Numbered from the stretch's first letter, positions 1 to 6,720 are shown. The stretch: 9,554 nt of DNA from an uncultured Eubacteriales bacterium (GCA_900321335.1 ONVR01000279.1:1-9554); one strand, 5' to 3'. Notes: generated from the sequence alone by a model not told the origin. Made by a program: numbers and translations.

Positions 1-1
1 A

Positions 2-514
2 GAGCTCTTCCCCGACTGTGACATTCTGGAAGCGGACGGCGTTACCGCCGGCCAGCTGAACGCGGAAGTGGGCTATGACCTTACAAGCCAGGTCATCTCC
101 GCTCACCCCGAGTATGAATACTGGATCGTATTCTCCTGCGTAGAGTATTACGCCCAGGGCGCTACCCGCTATGCGGAGACGACCGTACACCCCGAAAACA
201 TCCTGATCACCTGCTCCGGCTCCAACGTTCTTCCTCTGGAATTCGAATCCGGTTATGACGGAACTTCCTTCAAAGTTGCATACGCGGTTGCGGATATCTG
301 CTACGGCGGACCGGCAGCCATGGGCCTGATCGCTATCTGTGATGGCCGTGCAACGGAAGAGACCCTGTGGCAGGAACTGAAGCCAGAAGGAAGCACCGAC
401 CCGGCCGCCTGCTATGTTGCAGATGCGATTATGCTTACCATTGACAACTGGCAGACCTTCAAGGATGAAGTGTGGGCCCTGTACGATCCTGATGGAATAA
501 CTTCTGCAGCATAA
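2..514 (+). CDS. Substrate-binding protein of an ABC transporter, C-terminal part (5' truncated)
   Basis: Open from the left edge of the window to a TAA at 512-514, giving about 170 residues; the true start and any signal peptide lie outside. The sequence reads like the second lobe of a type-1 periplasmic binding protein: a segment VISAHPEYEYWIVFSC (a 'count of potential states' strand before the hinge), then a strand ILITCSGSN, an alternating YDGTSFKVAYAVADICYGG stretch and a helix beginning WQTFKDEVWALYDPDG near the end. Such proteins are extracytoplasmic lipoproteins that deliver sugars or other small solutes to an ABC permease. The ligand cannot be told from this part. It is followed by a 169-base gap with stem-loops before the catabolic operon, so it is probably the last gene of another transcript, though it may supply the same pathway. 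Fold assignment is by resemblance only; no diagnostic motif is present. Confidence 0.55.
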   Translation, partial: ELFPDCDILEADGVTAGQLNAEVGYDLTSQVISAHPEYEYWIVFSCVEYYAQGATRYAETTVHPENILITCSGSNVLPLEFESGYDGTSFKVAYAVADICYGGPAAMGLIAICDGRATEETLWQELKPEGSTDPAACYVADAIMLTIDNWQTFKDEVWALYDPDGITSAA

Positions 515-563
515 TCTCAAGCGTTGACTGCATAAGCATCATTGATCCGCAAAGCGTGATGTG

Positions 564-633
564 TCCTCTTGATATGAACAAGAGGAACGGTTAAATAAAG
601 TGGTGCTGCAGGATATGTTCTTGCGGCACCACT
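564..633 (+). other. Two consecutive stem-loops in the leader of the operon
   Basis: The first hairpin pairs TCCTCTTG (564-571) perfectly with CAAGAGGA (579-586) around a 7-base loop. The second pairs AGTGGTGC (599-606) perfectly with GCACCACT (626-633) and continues inward through about seven more pairs, two of them G-U wobbles, leaving a 5-base loop at 614-618. Neither is followed by a proper U run on the + strand (the second is followed by GCTTTCC), so they are not clean intrinsic terminators. They may end the upstream transcript weakly, stabilise the 5' end of the operon mRNA, or form part of a leader RNA switch. A short alternative pairing between 579-584 and 618-623 is possible. Confidence 0.5.
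569..596 (+). promoter_or_regulatory. Weak candidate sigma-A promoter for the operon
   Basis: TTGATA at 569-574 matches the -35 consensus at 5 of 6 positions. With a 16-base spacer, TTAAAT at 591-596 matches the -10 consensus at 4 of 6. Transcription would begin around 602-604, placing the 599-633 stem-loop at the extreme 5' end of the mRNA. The -35 box overlaps the first stem-loop, which could also serve as an operator dyad. The match is modest and was found by eye. Confidence 0.25.
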
Positions 634-669
634 GCTTTCCAGAAGGATACTTGTTTTCAAAATGGAATC

Positions 670-686
670 AGGAGGGGATTACATTG
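670..686 (+). promoter_or_regulatory. Ribosome binding site that fixes a TTG start
   Basis: AGGAGGGG at 670-677 is a near-consensus Shine-Dalgarno sequence placed 6 bases before the TTG at 684-686. No comparable site precedes the in-frame GTG at 600, which lies inside a stable stem-loop, so 684 is the preferred start of the first operon gene. Confidence 0.75.
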
Positions 687-1601
687 GAAATCAAGGAACA
701 GATCCGGAAACTTGCATATGAAAGTGGTATGAGTCTGTGCGGGTTTGCCAATATAGAGCGGTTTGCCGAGAGCCCGGTTGAGCTGCGTCCGGATGGCGTT
801 CTGCCTGGATGCAAAACGGTTATCGTAATCGGCGTGCGGCTTCTCGATGGTGTGATACAGGCAAATTTCCGCGACTTTGAAGACGGAAGAAAGGATTTGA
901 AAGGACTTTATGGTACTTATGGCTACACAATCCTTCCAAACTTTCAACTGACAAAGGCGTGCTATGATATCGCGCAATTGATAGAGGTCCAGACGGAAGA
1001 GATAGCCACGCCGTGCTCCACGGGACCTATGACCAACGGCAGACAGGTCAGTCTTCGGCACTGCGCCGTTGCTGCGGGCCTGGGTGAGTTTGGCTGGATG
1101 AGTATTGTGCTGACACCGCAGTTTGGACCGCGCAACCGGTTTGGCGCCATTCTCACGACTGCTGAAATAGAGCCGGATCCTCTATACAGCGGGAAAAAGC
1201 TGTGCAATCCCAAAACGTGCGGTATCTGTACAAAAGTATGTCCTTCGCACGCTTTATCCGGATATGGCGAAGAGGGAAAACGCACCGTACATATGGAAGA
1301 CAGAACGTTTGAGTACTGCTCCGTTGATATGCGGAAGTGTTTTGTCGTAGAGGAAAGACTTCGGAAAAAGTATGGAGCACCGGATGACTATGCGACCTCA
1401 GATACACCTTCTTTTGAAGAACTCAAACGAGCCCAGGAAAGAGCATATGCCAGTGATCTGGGGATCCAGCATGTACCCAGCTGGTATTGCGGCAGATGCC
1501 TCAGTTACTGCCCGACAGGAGAATGGGGAAAGAAGTTCAGGAAAACAGGATTGAGTAAAGGTTTCCACAATGATCAGTTATACCCGGAATCGGAGAATTG
1601 A
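684..1601 (+). CDS. Reductive dehalogenase/QueG-like corrinoid iron-sulfur protein
   Basis: A 305-residue protein starting at TTG 684. The core segment around residues 126-163 (RHCAVAAGLGEFGW, then LTPQFGPRNRFG and ILTTAEIEPDP) matches the cobalamin-binding core shared by epoxyqueuosine reductase and reductive dehalogenases (AGLG...G, then TP.FGPR.R). The C-terminal part has two four-cysteine ferredoxin clusters: C174, C179, C182, C186 (the last followed by Pro) and C219 with C269, C272, C276. No Tat signal or membrane segment is visible, so it is probably cytoplasmic, unlike respiratory dehalogenases. Known relatives are either the tRNA queuosine enzyme QueG, corrinoid-dependent dehalogenases, or uncharacterised ferredoxin-like proteins. 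The catabolic operon and the divergence from QueG (the GKN after AGLG..G is replaced by GWM) argue against tRNA modification. It could be a redox partner that activates a corrinoid protein, or a reductase acting on the substrate. Confidence 0.75.
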   Translation: MEIKEQIRKLAYESGMSLCGFANIERFAESPVELRPDGVLPGCKTVIVIGVRLLDGVIQANFRDFEDGRKDLKGLYGTYGYTILPNFQLTKACYDIAQLIEVQTEEIATPCSTGPMTNGRQVSLRHCAVAAGLGEFGWMSIVLTPQFGPRNRFGAILTTAEIEPDPLYSGKKLCNPKTCGICTKVCPSHALSGYGEEGKRTVHMEDRTFEYCSVDMRKCFVVEERLRKKYGAPDDYATSDTPSFEELKRAQERAYASDLGIQHVPSWYCGRCLSYCPTGEWGKKFRKTGLSKGFHNDQLYPESEN

Positions 1602-1633
1602 GGCTTATAGCGGCTAAAGGAAGGGGGATCAGG

Positions 1634-2566
1634 ATGAATCGAGAATATATACTGGCGATTACGGCGCAGTTTTCGGAAGAATCTCCCACCAACTATCTCT
1701 CACCGCCCACAAAAACGGAAGAGGAGAGAAAGGCGCTGGAGGAGCGCTTCCACAACAATAATTTCAATAAGCACAATATGCCCCAGGGAGGGGATTATGA
1801 CGCCCTGAACAAGGATAAAACGGAACAGTATATCGGCATGCGATTCTTCCTGCCGCCCATCATGTCCATCGGGCTTGCGGATGATCCCGGTTTTGACGCA
1901 CTGAAACAGGAGGGGGTAATAGGCCCGCATTTCAGAAAACCGACAGAATGGATGCCGGAGGCAAAACGGGTCATATCCCTGTTTCTTCCATTTACGGATC
2001 GTGTGATCAGATCAAATATGGAGGATCCTGTGCAACCGTCCTGGGAGTGGCTGTTTACACGCGTTGACGGCCAGCAGCATCTGCTGGCTACAGGCGCTCT
2101 GGTCCAGAAGGCGCTTATAAACGAAGGATATAAGGCTATTGTGCCACAGGCAGATGACAGATATCTGATGCGAACCGCCCCGGAACAGAAGGAAATACCG
2201 ATTCCCGTATGGTCATCCAACTGGTCTGAGAGGCATGTGGGCTATGTTACCGGTCTTGGAACCTTTGGGAAGCACACAAACTTCATCAGCAAAAAGGGAT
2301 GCTGCGGCCGGATTATCAGCATTATTACGGATTGGGATGGAGCACCGGATATAAAGGACTATTCGGGCCTTTACGATTACTGCGCCGACTGTGGCGCCTG
2401 TTATCGGGTATGTCCAGGTGACGCGTTACATCCGGAAGGAAAAGAAAAGGCGGCTTGTGCCAGCTTTCTGCGAAAGAATTGTCCGCAATATGCGCCGCGG
2501 TATGGCTGCGGGAAATGTCAGTCTGGACTGCCGTGTTCAACACGGGCGTTTCCGCCGGAAAAATGA
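1634..2566 (+). CDS. Second QueG/reductive dehalogenase-like double [4Fe-4S] protein
   Basis: A 310-residue protein starting at ATG 1634, preceded by the Shine-Dalgarno sequence GGAAGGGGG at 1619-1627; an in-frame TTG at 1598 is less likely. Residues 198-233 (SERHVGYVTGLGTFGKHTNF, then an SIITD strand) carry the AGLG.FG-type signature of the QueG/RdhA corrinoid core. The first cluster is canonical: C250, C253, C256, C260 followed by Pro. The second is of the variant type C283, C292, C295, C301, with CGKC then a five-residue gap before the last Cys rather than three. It is only distantly similar to the preceding gene product, so the pair is not a recent tandem duplication. It lies 32 bases downstream of that gene, clearly in the same operon. 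A role as a corrinoid-dependent reductase or electron donor to the pathway is inferred; the substrate is unknown. Confidence 0.75.
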   Translation: MNREYILAITAQFSEESPTNYLSPPTKTEEERKALEERFHNNNFNKHNMPQGGDYDALNKDKTEQYIGMRFFLPPIMSIGLADDPGFDALKQEGVIGPHFRKPTEWMPEAKRVISLFLPFTDRVIRSNMEDPVQPSWEWLFTRVDGQQHLLATGALVQKALINEGYKAIVPQADDRYLMRTAPEQKEIPIPVWSSNWSERHVGYVTGLGTFGKHTNFISKKGCCGRIISIITDWDGAPDIKDYSGLYDYCADCGACYRVCPGDALHPEGKEKAACASFLRKNCPQYAPRYGCGKCQSGLPCSTRAFPPEK

Positions 2567-2571
2567 CTGTT

Positions 2572-2589
2572 CGGGAAATAGTATTCCCG
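2572..2589 (+). other. Small stem-loop between genes two and three of the operon
   Basis: CGGGAA (2572-2577) pairs perfectly with TTCCCG (2584-2589) around a 6-base loop, directly after the stop codon at 2564-2566, and is followed by TTTC. It is too weak and its U tract too short for a strong terminator; it could partially attenuate transcription or act as an mRNA processing or stability element between the Fe-S genes and the downstream enzymes. Confidence 0.35.
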
Positions 2590-2620
2590 TTTCAATACAA
2601 TACGGAAAGGGTAACGAGGT

Positions 2621-3658
2621 ATGATTGATCAGAAAACAAACTTTTTGCGCCTCTTGCACGGTGAGTGCCCGGAATGGATACCCAAATACGGGATCATGGG
2701 ACCTCCCAAAGGAAGCGGTCTTCCGCAGCCGGCAACTATGCTGCTGTGCCCGGAATTCCTGAGTAAACACCGCACACCCGGCGTGGGGGGAATTGACCCC
2801 TGGGGCGTTAAATATGTTTATTCCACTGAGATGAATGGCGCAACAATGCCGGATACCAGAAATTTCATTCTGGATGATATCACAAAGTGGCGCGATGTCA
2901 TCAAAGCTCCGGATCTGTCGGGCTTTGACTGGGAGAGAATCGCAAAAAAGAATATAGAGGACAGCGGTATTGACCGGAACCAGACTTTGTTATCCTTTGA
3001 CCTTCATTTCGGCTATTTTCAGCATCTGATGTCCTTTATGGGCTTTACGGAGGGATTGTGCGCAATTTATGAAGAGCCTGAAGAGGTCTCGGAACTTCTG
3101 AATTATCTGTGCGATTTTTATATCACGATCACAGAGAACCTGATCGATTATTATCAGCCGGATATGCTCTCCCTGAAAGACGATACAGCTTCTCAGCAGG
3201 CTCCGTTTATTCCGCCTGAGACATTTACGGAAATTCTGGTGCCCATTTACCAGCGCCACGCGAAGTTTGCCTGGGAGAGAAACATTCCCATCTCTTTCCA
3301 CAATTGCGGCAAGGCAGAAAAGCTGATGGATATCCTGGTGGACAAGGTGGGCGTGCGGATCTGGGATCCCTGTCAGACGGTGAATGATCTGGTTGGGATT
3401 AAGGAGCGTCACGGCAACAATCTGGTAATGGCCGGCGGTTGGGACGCAAAGGGAAAACTGCTGGAGGACGATGTTCCGGAAGAGGAATTATATGAATCGG
3501 TGAAGCAGACAATGCTTACCCTTGGCCACGGCGGCGGATACGCATTTATGGGCGGATTCATACCGTCACCGGATCCGCATGCAATCGAGGTCTGCAAACG
3601 TAAAAATGCGATTGTTGAGAAAGCGTATAACGATTATAAAGTGCGGGCGCTGGGGTAA
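2621..3658 (+). CDS. Uroporphyrinogen decarboxylase-family protein, methyltransferase type
   Basis: A 345-residue protein starting at ATG 2621, with a purine-rich GGAAAGG upstream at 2604-2610. It has the UroD-like (beta/alpha)8 architecture: KDD at 186-188 then the PFIPPETF segment (195-202), a strand ISFHNCGK at 224-231, a segment RIWDPCQTVNDL (246-257), MAGGWDAKG (270-278) and GGYAFMGGFIP (305-315). This is the family of corrinoid:coenzyme methyltransferases (MtaA, MtbA, CmuA) rather than haem enzymes, which lack the H-x-C motif. H227 and C229 match two of the three zinc ligands of those methyltransferases; the third, a Cys in the late GCG.P motif, is replaced here by Gly312. No haem gene is nearby. 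It probably handles a methylated or otherwise substituted substrate with help from the corrinoid-type proteins upstream, but no separate corrinoid carrier protein is encoded in the window. Confidence 0.75.
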   Translation: MIDQKTNFLRLLHGECPEWIPKYGIMGPPKGSGLPQPATMLLCPEFLSKHRTPGVGGIDPWGVKYVYSTEMNGATMPDTRNFILDDITKWRDVIKAPDLSGFDWERIAKKNIEDSGIDRNQTLLSFDLHFGYFQHLMSFMGFTEGLCAIYEEPEEVSELLNYLCDFYITITENLIDYYQPDMLSLKDDTASQQAPFIPPETFTEILVPIYQRHAKFAWERNIPISFHNCGKAEKLMDILVDKVGVRIWDPCQTVNDLVGIKERHGNNLVMAGGWDAKGKLLEDDVPEEELYESVKQTMLTLGHGGGYAFMGGFIPSPDPHAIEVCKRKNAIVEKAYNDYKVRALG

Positions 3659-3694
3659 AAAAGGAGTAAAACAGCCATAGCAAGAGAGAGTGTG

Positions 3695-4921
3695 ATGATT
3701 ATGGAATTTTATAGGGAAGCAGAGAAGAATCTTGAAATATCTGCAAAGACACAGGTCCTGGTAGCGGGCGGCGGTATTGCAGGTGTTGCCGCTGCCATTG
3801 CCGCGGCACGGAATGGTTCGGAGGTATTGCTGCTGGAGCGTGAATATGGACTTGGAGGACTGGCGACCTTGGGGCTGATCGCAATTTACCTGCCTCTGGA
3901 TGATGGCCTCGGAGAGCAAGTGATCTACGGAATCGGAGAGGAGCTTCTGAAGCTGAGCATTCTTCACGGCTGTGAGGGCGCATCTCCGGATGCCTGGCTG
4001 AAAAAGAGCAGTCTGGAAGAACGGAAAAAATCCAGATATGTTGCCCAGTTCAATCCGGTAATGTTCGCGCTGGAAATGGAATCGATGCTTTGCAGGCTCG
4101 GCGTGAAAATCCTCTACGGGTCAGTGGTGACCGCTGTCGTAAAGGAGAACGATCGTATCAAGGGCGTAATCATAGAGAATAAATCCGGCCGCAGTGTTAT
4201 TTCGTGCGATGTGTGTATTGACTGTACCGGAGACGCGGATATAGCCCATCTGGCAGGAGCAGATACAGCATTGCACGGCAGAGGCAATGGCCTTGCCGAC
4301 TGGTACTATTACCGGGATGGCAGCAACGTAAAACTGAAAATGTTCGGGCTTGCGGATCTTCCCAATATTGACGAGAAGCCGGAAGAGGGGGCGTCTGATC
4401 CCTACGGAAACGTGACGGTCACGAGCCTTGCCAATATGCGCTTTTCGGGTGTGGACGGCCCGGAGCTGTCTGACGCTGTGCAGCAGGCCCACAGAAAGAT
4501 GTATGAGGATATCCTGGCTGGAAAAGAAAAGAACAAAGACTATGCACCGGTAGCAATGTCCTCGATTCCTCTCGTGCGGATGTCAAGGCGGGTCGTGGGG
4601 GAATATACCATGGATGACAGTGAGAACCGCATCCCGTTTGAGGACAGCATCGGCCTGACGGGAGACTGGAGAAAGCCGGGACCATGTTACGAGATCCCCT
4701 TTAGGACCTTATATTCAAAGAAGGTGCCAAACCTCATCTGCGCCGGACGGACCATATCTGTTACGGATCCCATGTGGGAGATCACACGGGTGATCCCGCC
4801 CTGCGCTGTGACCGGTCAGGCAGCCGGTACGGCTGCGGCGCTGACCAACGATTTTTCAAGACTTGACGTCACGGCCCTTCAGAGCAGATTGGAGAAACAG
4901 AAGGTTCGGCTGCATATCTGA
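3695..4921 (+). CDS. FAD-dependent oxidoreductase (FAD_oxidored type)
   Basis: About 408 residues. The N-terminal Rossmann fold shows VLVAGGGIAGVAAAIAAARNG (residues 21-41, dinucleotide motif G25, G27, G30) with E48 at the end of the second strand to bind the ribose. The segment IDCTGDADIA (175-184) and the C-terminal ICAGRTISVTD (348-358) plus R365-IPPCAVTGQAAGTAA complete the FAD site in the pattern of the PF12831 group, which contains soluble flavin dehydrogenases and reductases. No signal peptide, Fe-S motif or membrane segment is seen, so it is cytoplasmic. The start is uncertain among GTG 3692, ATG 3695 and ATG 3701; a weak AGAGAGAG at 3683-3690 precedes all three. It sits 36 bases after the UroD-like gene and 42 before AcnX. 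It may reduce a double bond or imine made by the dehydratase, or oxidise its substrate; direction is not readable from sequence. Confidence 0.8.
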   Translation: MIMEFYREAEKNLEISAKTQVLVAGGGIAGVAAAIAAARNGSEVLLLEREYGLGGLATLGLIAIYLPLDDGLGEQVIYGIGEELLKLSILHGCEGASPDAWLKKSSLEERKKSRYVAQFNPVMFALEMESMLCRLGVKILYGSVVTAVVKENDRIKGVIIENKSGRSVISCDVCIDCTGDADIAHLAGADTALHGRGNGLADWYYYRDGSNVKLKMFGLADLPNIDEKPEEGASDPYGNVTVTSLANMRFSGVDGPELSDAVQQAHRKMYEDILAGKEKNKDYAPVAMSSIPLVRMSRRVVGEYTMDDSENRIPFEDSIGLTGDWRKPGPCYEIPFRTLYSKKVPNLICAGRTISVTDPMWEITRVIPPCAVTGQAAGTAAALTNDFSRLDVTALQSRLEKQKVRLHI

Positions 4922-4963
4922 AAGAACTTATCTGAATAAACTTAGGAAGGTGGTAACTGAATT

Positions 4964-6277
4964 ATGTGGAAAATGCCAAATCTGACCGATGAGGAAAAGC
5001 GAATTCTCCAGGGGGAGGAGGGAGTCGTCCGGCAGAAATGTATGCAGTATCTGGTAGAACTGTGCCAGATTTCAGGCGCTGAACGTCTGGTGGATCTGGA
5101 CGGTACCTGTGACATGCATACGCCCGGCCTGACGCTGAGCCAGCACATTGCGATCACGTTTGACGAACTGTCCGACTACGCCAATGCCGGAGGAAAGTTT
5201 GCCCTTCCCACCTTTGCAAACAAGAGCCCCTTCGGAGAGGAGGCCCCTGTTCATGGCTGGGAGCACTGCAATGTGTGCTCCTATCGGATACCGGAACTTC
5301 GACATGACGATCCGGAGTTCCACAAGAAGGCTATGCACGAGGAAGAAATGGCACTTCTGAAGAAAATGGGCATGATCACGACCCATTCCTGCGCAAATTA
5401 TCTGACAATGTCCTATCTGCCCAGCGTCGGGGCGCACTGCGCTTGGTTTGAGAGCAGCCAGATGCCTTACTGCAACGCAACACTTGGGGCAAGAACCAAT
5501 ATTGACGGTACGCTTGCTACAGCGATTTTGGGAAAAGCACCTTATTATGGGATGCACATTACCGAAAACCGCCTGGGTACCATCCTGGTGAAGACGGATC
5601 GCCTGATCCATACGGATATGGAATGGGACGTTCTGGGATTTGCCGTCGGTGAGGCGTGCGATGTGGAAGTACCGGTGGTCACGGGGACAGCCAGACCTAC
5701 CACTACCCAGTATCAGAAGTTCAACTCTGCCTGCCAGACCGGCGGAGCAGTGAGCATGTACCATCTTCCCGGTTTTACGCCGGAGGCGCCTACTATCGAG
5801 CACGCAACGGGAGGGCGCCCGTTCAAGAGAGAAGTTCTTATAGACAACGATGTTCTCAGACGTACCTATGACAGCCTGAATTACCACAAAACAGATAAAG
5901 TTGACATGGTGTACCTGGGCTGCCCTCACCTGAACATCGTGGATCTGATGCTTCTGGCCAGAAAGCTGGAAGGCAAAAAGGTAAAAATCCCTCTCTGGAT
6001 CATGACCGCACCCTGGCTGTATAACCACGCAAAAGAACTTGGTTATCTGGAAATCTTCCAGAAGGCAGGAGCTGTATTGATGTCCGGTGCCTGCCTGGCG
6101 GCAATTGGTGCAGTACCAGACGGAGTGGACTGTATCGCTGTTGACACGGCAAAACAGGCACAGTATATAACGGGGTGCTACGCCGGTGAGGATGATTTCC
6201 TGCAGGTTTGCTACGGCACGCAGGATGACTGCATTGATGCGGCGCTGACCGGCGTATGGCACGGTGAATGGAGGTAA
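4964..6277 (+). CDS. Aconitase X (AcnX) large catalytic subunit, dehydratase
   Basis: A 437-residue protein starting at ATG 4964 with AGGAAGGTGG at 4944-4953. It begins with LTDEEKRILQGEEG (7-20), the typical AcnX opening, and carries the catalytic signatures WFESSQMPYCNATLGARTN (161-179) and YGMHITENR (195-203). Three cysteines sit where AcnX enzymes bind their iron-sulfur cluster: C143 (HSCANY), C320 (GCPH) and C377 (SGAC). AcnX proteins dehydrate hydroxy-acids; characterised bacterial members use cis-3-hydroxy-L-proline and archaeal ones phosphomevalonate. Here the family is clear but the substrate is not: none of the usual hydroxyproline genes is adjacent. An unusual stretch at residues 89-125 contains an extra HCNVC pair (C102, C105) compared with what I recall of the family. 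The next gene, five bases downstream, is the matching swivel subunit, so the enzyme is of the two-subunit kind. Confidence 0.88.
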   Translation: MWKMPNLTDEEKRILQGEEGVVRQKCMQYLVELCQISGAERLVDLDGTCDMHTPGLTLSQHIAITFDELSDYANAGGKFALPTFANKSPFGEEAPVHGWEHCNVCSYRIPELRHDDPEFHKKAMHEEEMALLKKMGMITTHSCANYLTMSYLPSVGAHCAWFESSQMPYCNATLGARTNIDGTLATAILGKAPYYGMHITENRLGTILVKTDRLIHTDMEWDVLGFAVGEACDVEVPVVTGTARPTTTQYQKFNSACQTGGAVSMYHLPGFTPEAPTIEHATGGRPFKREVLIDNDVLRRTYDSLNYHKTDKVDMVYLGCPHLNIVDLMLLARKLEGKKVKIPLWIMTAPWLYNHAKELGYLEIFQKAGAVLMSGACLAAIGAVPDGVDCIAVDTAKQAQYITGCYAGEDDFLQVCYGTQDDCIDAALTGVWHGEWR

Positions 6278-6282
6278 GACTG

Positions 6283-6690
6283 ATGGCAGATAAAATCAGA
6301 ATCTATGGCCGTTGTGAATATCCGGGAAAGGTGACTGCGGAGGCTCTCGTGGCACCCAAATACCTCCAGGGGTTCACAAATGTTTCACCGGCAAATGGTT
6401 ATACCACAGAGCGGAATCATCCCCTCTACAAAATCCCCTACACGGATAAAGTCCTGTGCTTTTATTCTCCAAGAGGTTCAGGAGGCTTTCTGGCGTATGG
6501 GTTTGGAAAGAAGCCGGCTGCCTTTGTCCATACAAAAAGCAGCCCGCTTTGTGTGGGGTGTATGGTACAGGCCCATGTGCCCGCCATGACAGATTTTGAA
6601 GAGGACCCTTTGAAATATATTGAAACTGGTGATATAGTATTTGTGAACGCCGACGACGGCTATATTGAGATCGAGAAAAAAGCCAAATAA
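6283..6690 (+). CDS. Aconitase X small swivel subunit (DUF126)
   Basis: A 135-residue protein starting at ATG 6283, eight bases after GGAGG (6270-6274), which lies inside the end of the large-subunit gene; an in-frame ATG at 6268 overlaps that Shine-Dalgarno sequence and is less likely. It follows the swivel-domain order: a beta-rich start with EALVAP (20-25), NHPLYK (45-50), a strand VLCFYSPRGSGG (57-68), KKPAAFVHTK (76-85), then MVQAHVPAMTDF (94-105) and the ending TGDIVFVNADDGYIEI. Swivel subunits contribute a serine-rich loop to the active site of AcnX. In characterised relatives that loop is of the form GSSSGS; here it is the shorter RGSGG (64-68) with Ser66 as the only serine left. The two subunits are presumably translated together in equal amounts. 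Confidence 0.85.
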   Translation: MADKIRIYGRCEYPGKVTAEALVAPKYLQGFTNVSPANGYTTERNHPLYKIPYTDKVLCFYSPRGSGGFLAYGFGKKPAAFVHTKSSPLCVGCMVQAHVPAMTDFEEDPLKYIETGDIVFVNADDGYIEIEKKAK

Positions 6691-6720
6691 ACCAGAGATA
6701 TCCTTACGGACATCGTAAAT

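Noticed and set aside
524..552. Promoter from TTGACT at 524-529, or a LysR T-N11-A box in the same stretch
   Set aside because: The position 17 bases downstream is CGCAAA, not a -10 box, and the dyad around TGCATAAGCA is only three pairs, too weak to call an operator.
600..683. Extending the first Fe-S protein to the GTG at 600
   Set aside because: That start lies within a stable stem-loop and lacks a ribosome binding site, whereas AGGAGGGG is ideally placed before TTG 684, after which the sequence matches a normal protein start.
684..1601. Naming this gene queG (tRNA epoxyqueuosine reductase)
   Set aside because: The family core is shared, but the GKN that follows AGLG..G in QueG is missing, a second dissimilar copy is adjacent and the context is catabolic.
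2621..3658. Naming this gene hemE (haem biosynthesis)
   Set aside because: The H-x-C motif and the absence of haem genes fit the methyltransferase-type branch of the fold better.
5072..6262. Long - strand open frame (396 codons) opposite the AcnX large subunit gene
   Set aside because: The + strand protein has full family motifs and a good ribosome binding site; the antisense reading shows no recognisable domain and is a by-product of codon composition.
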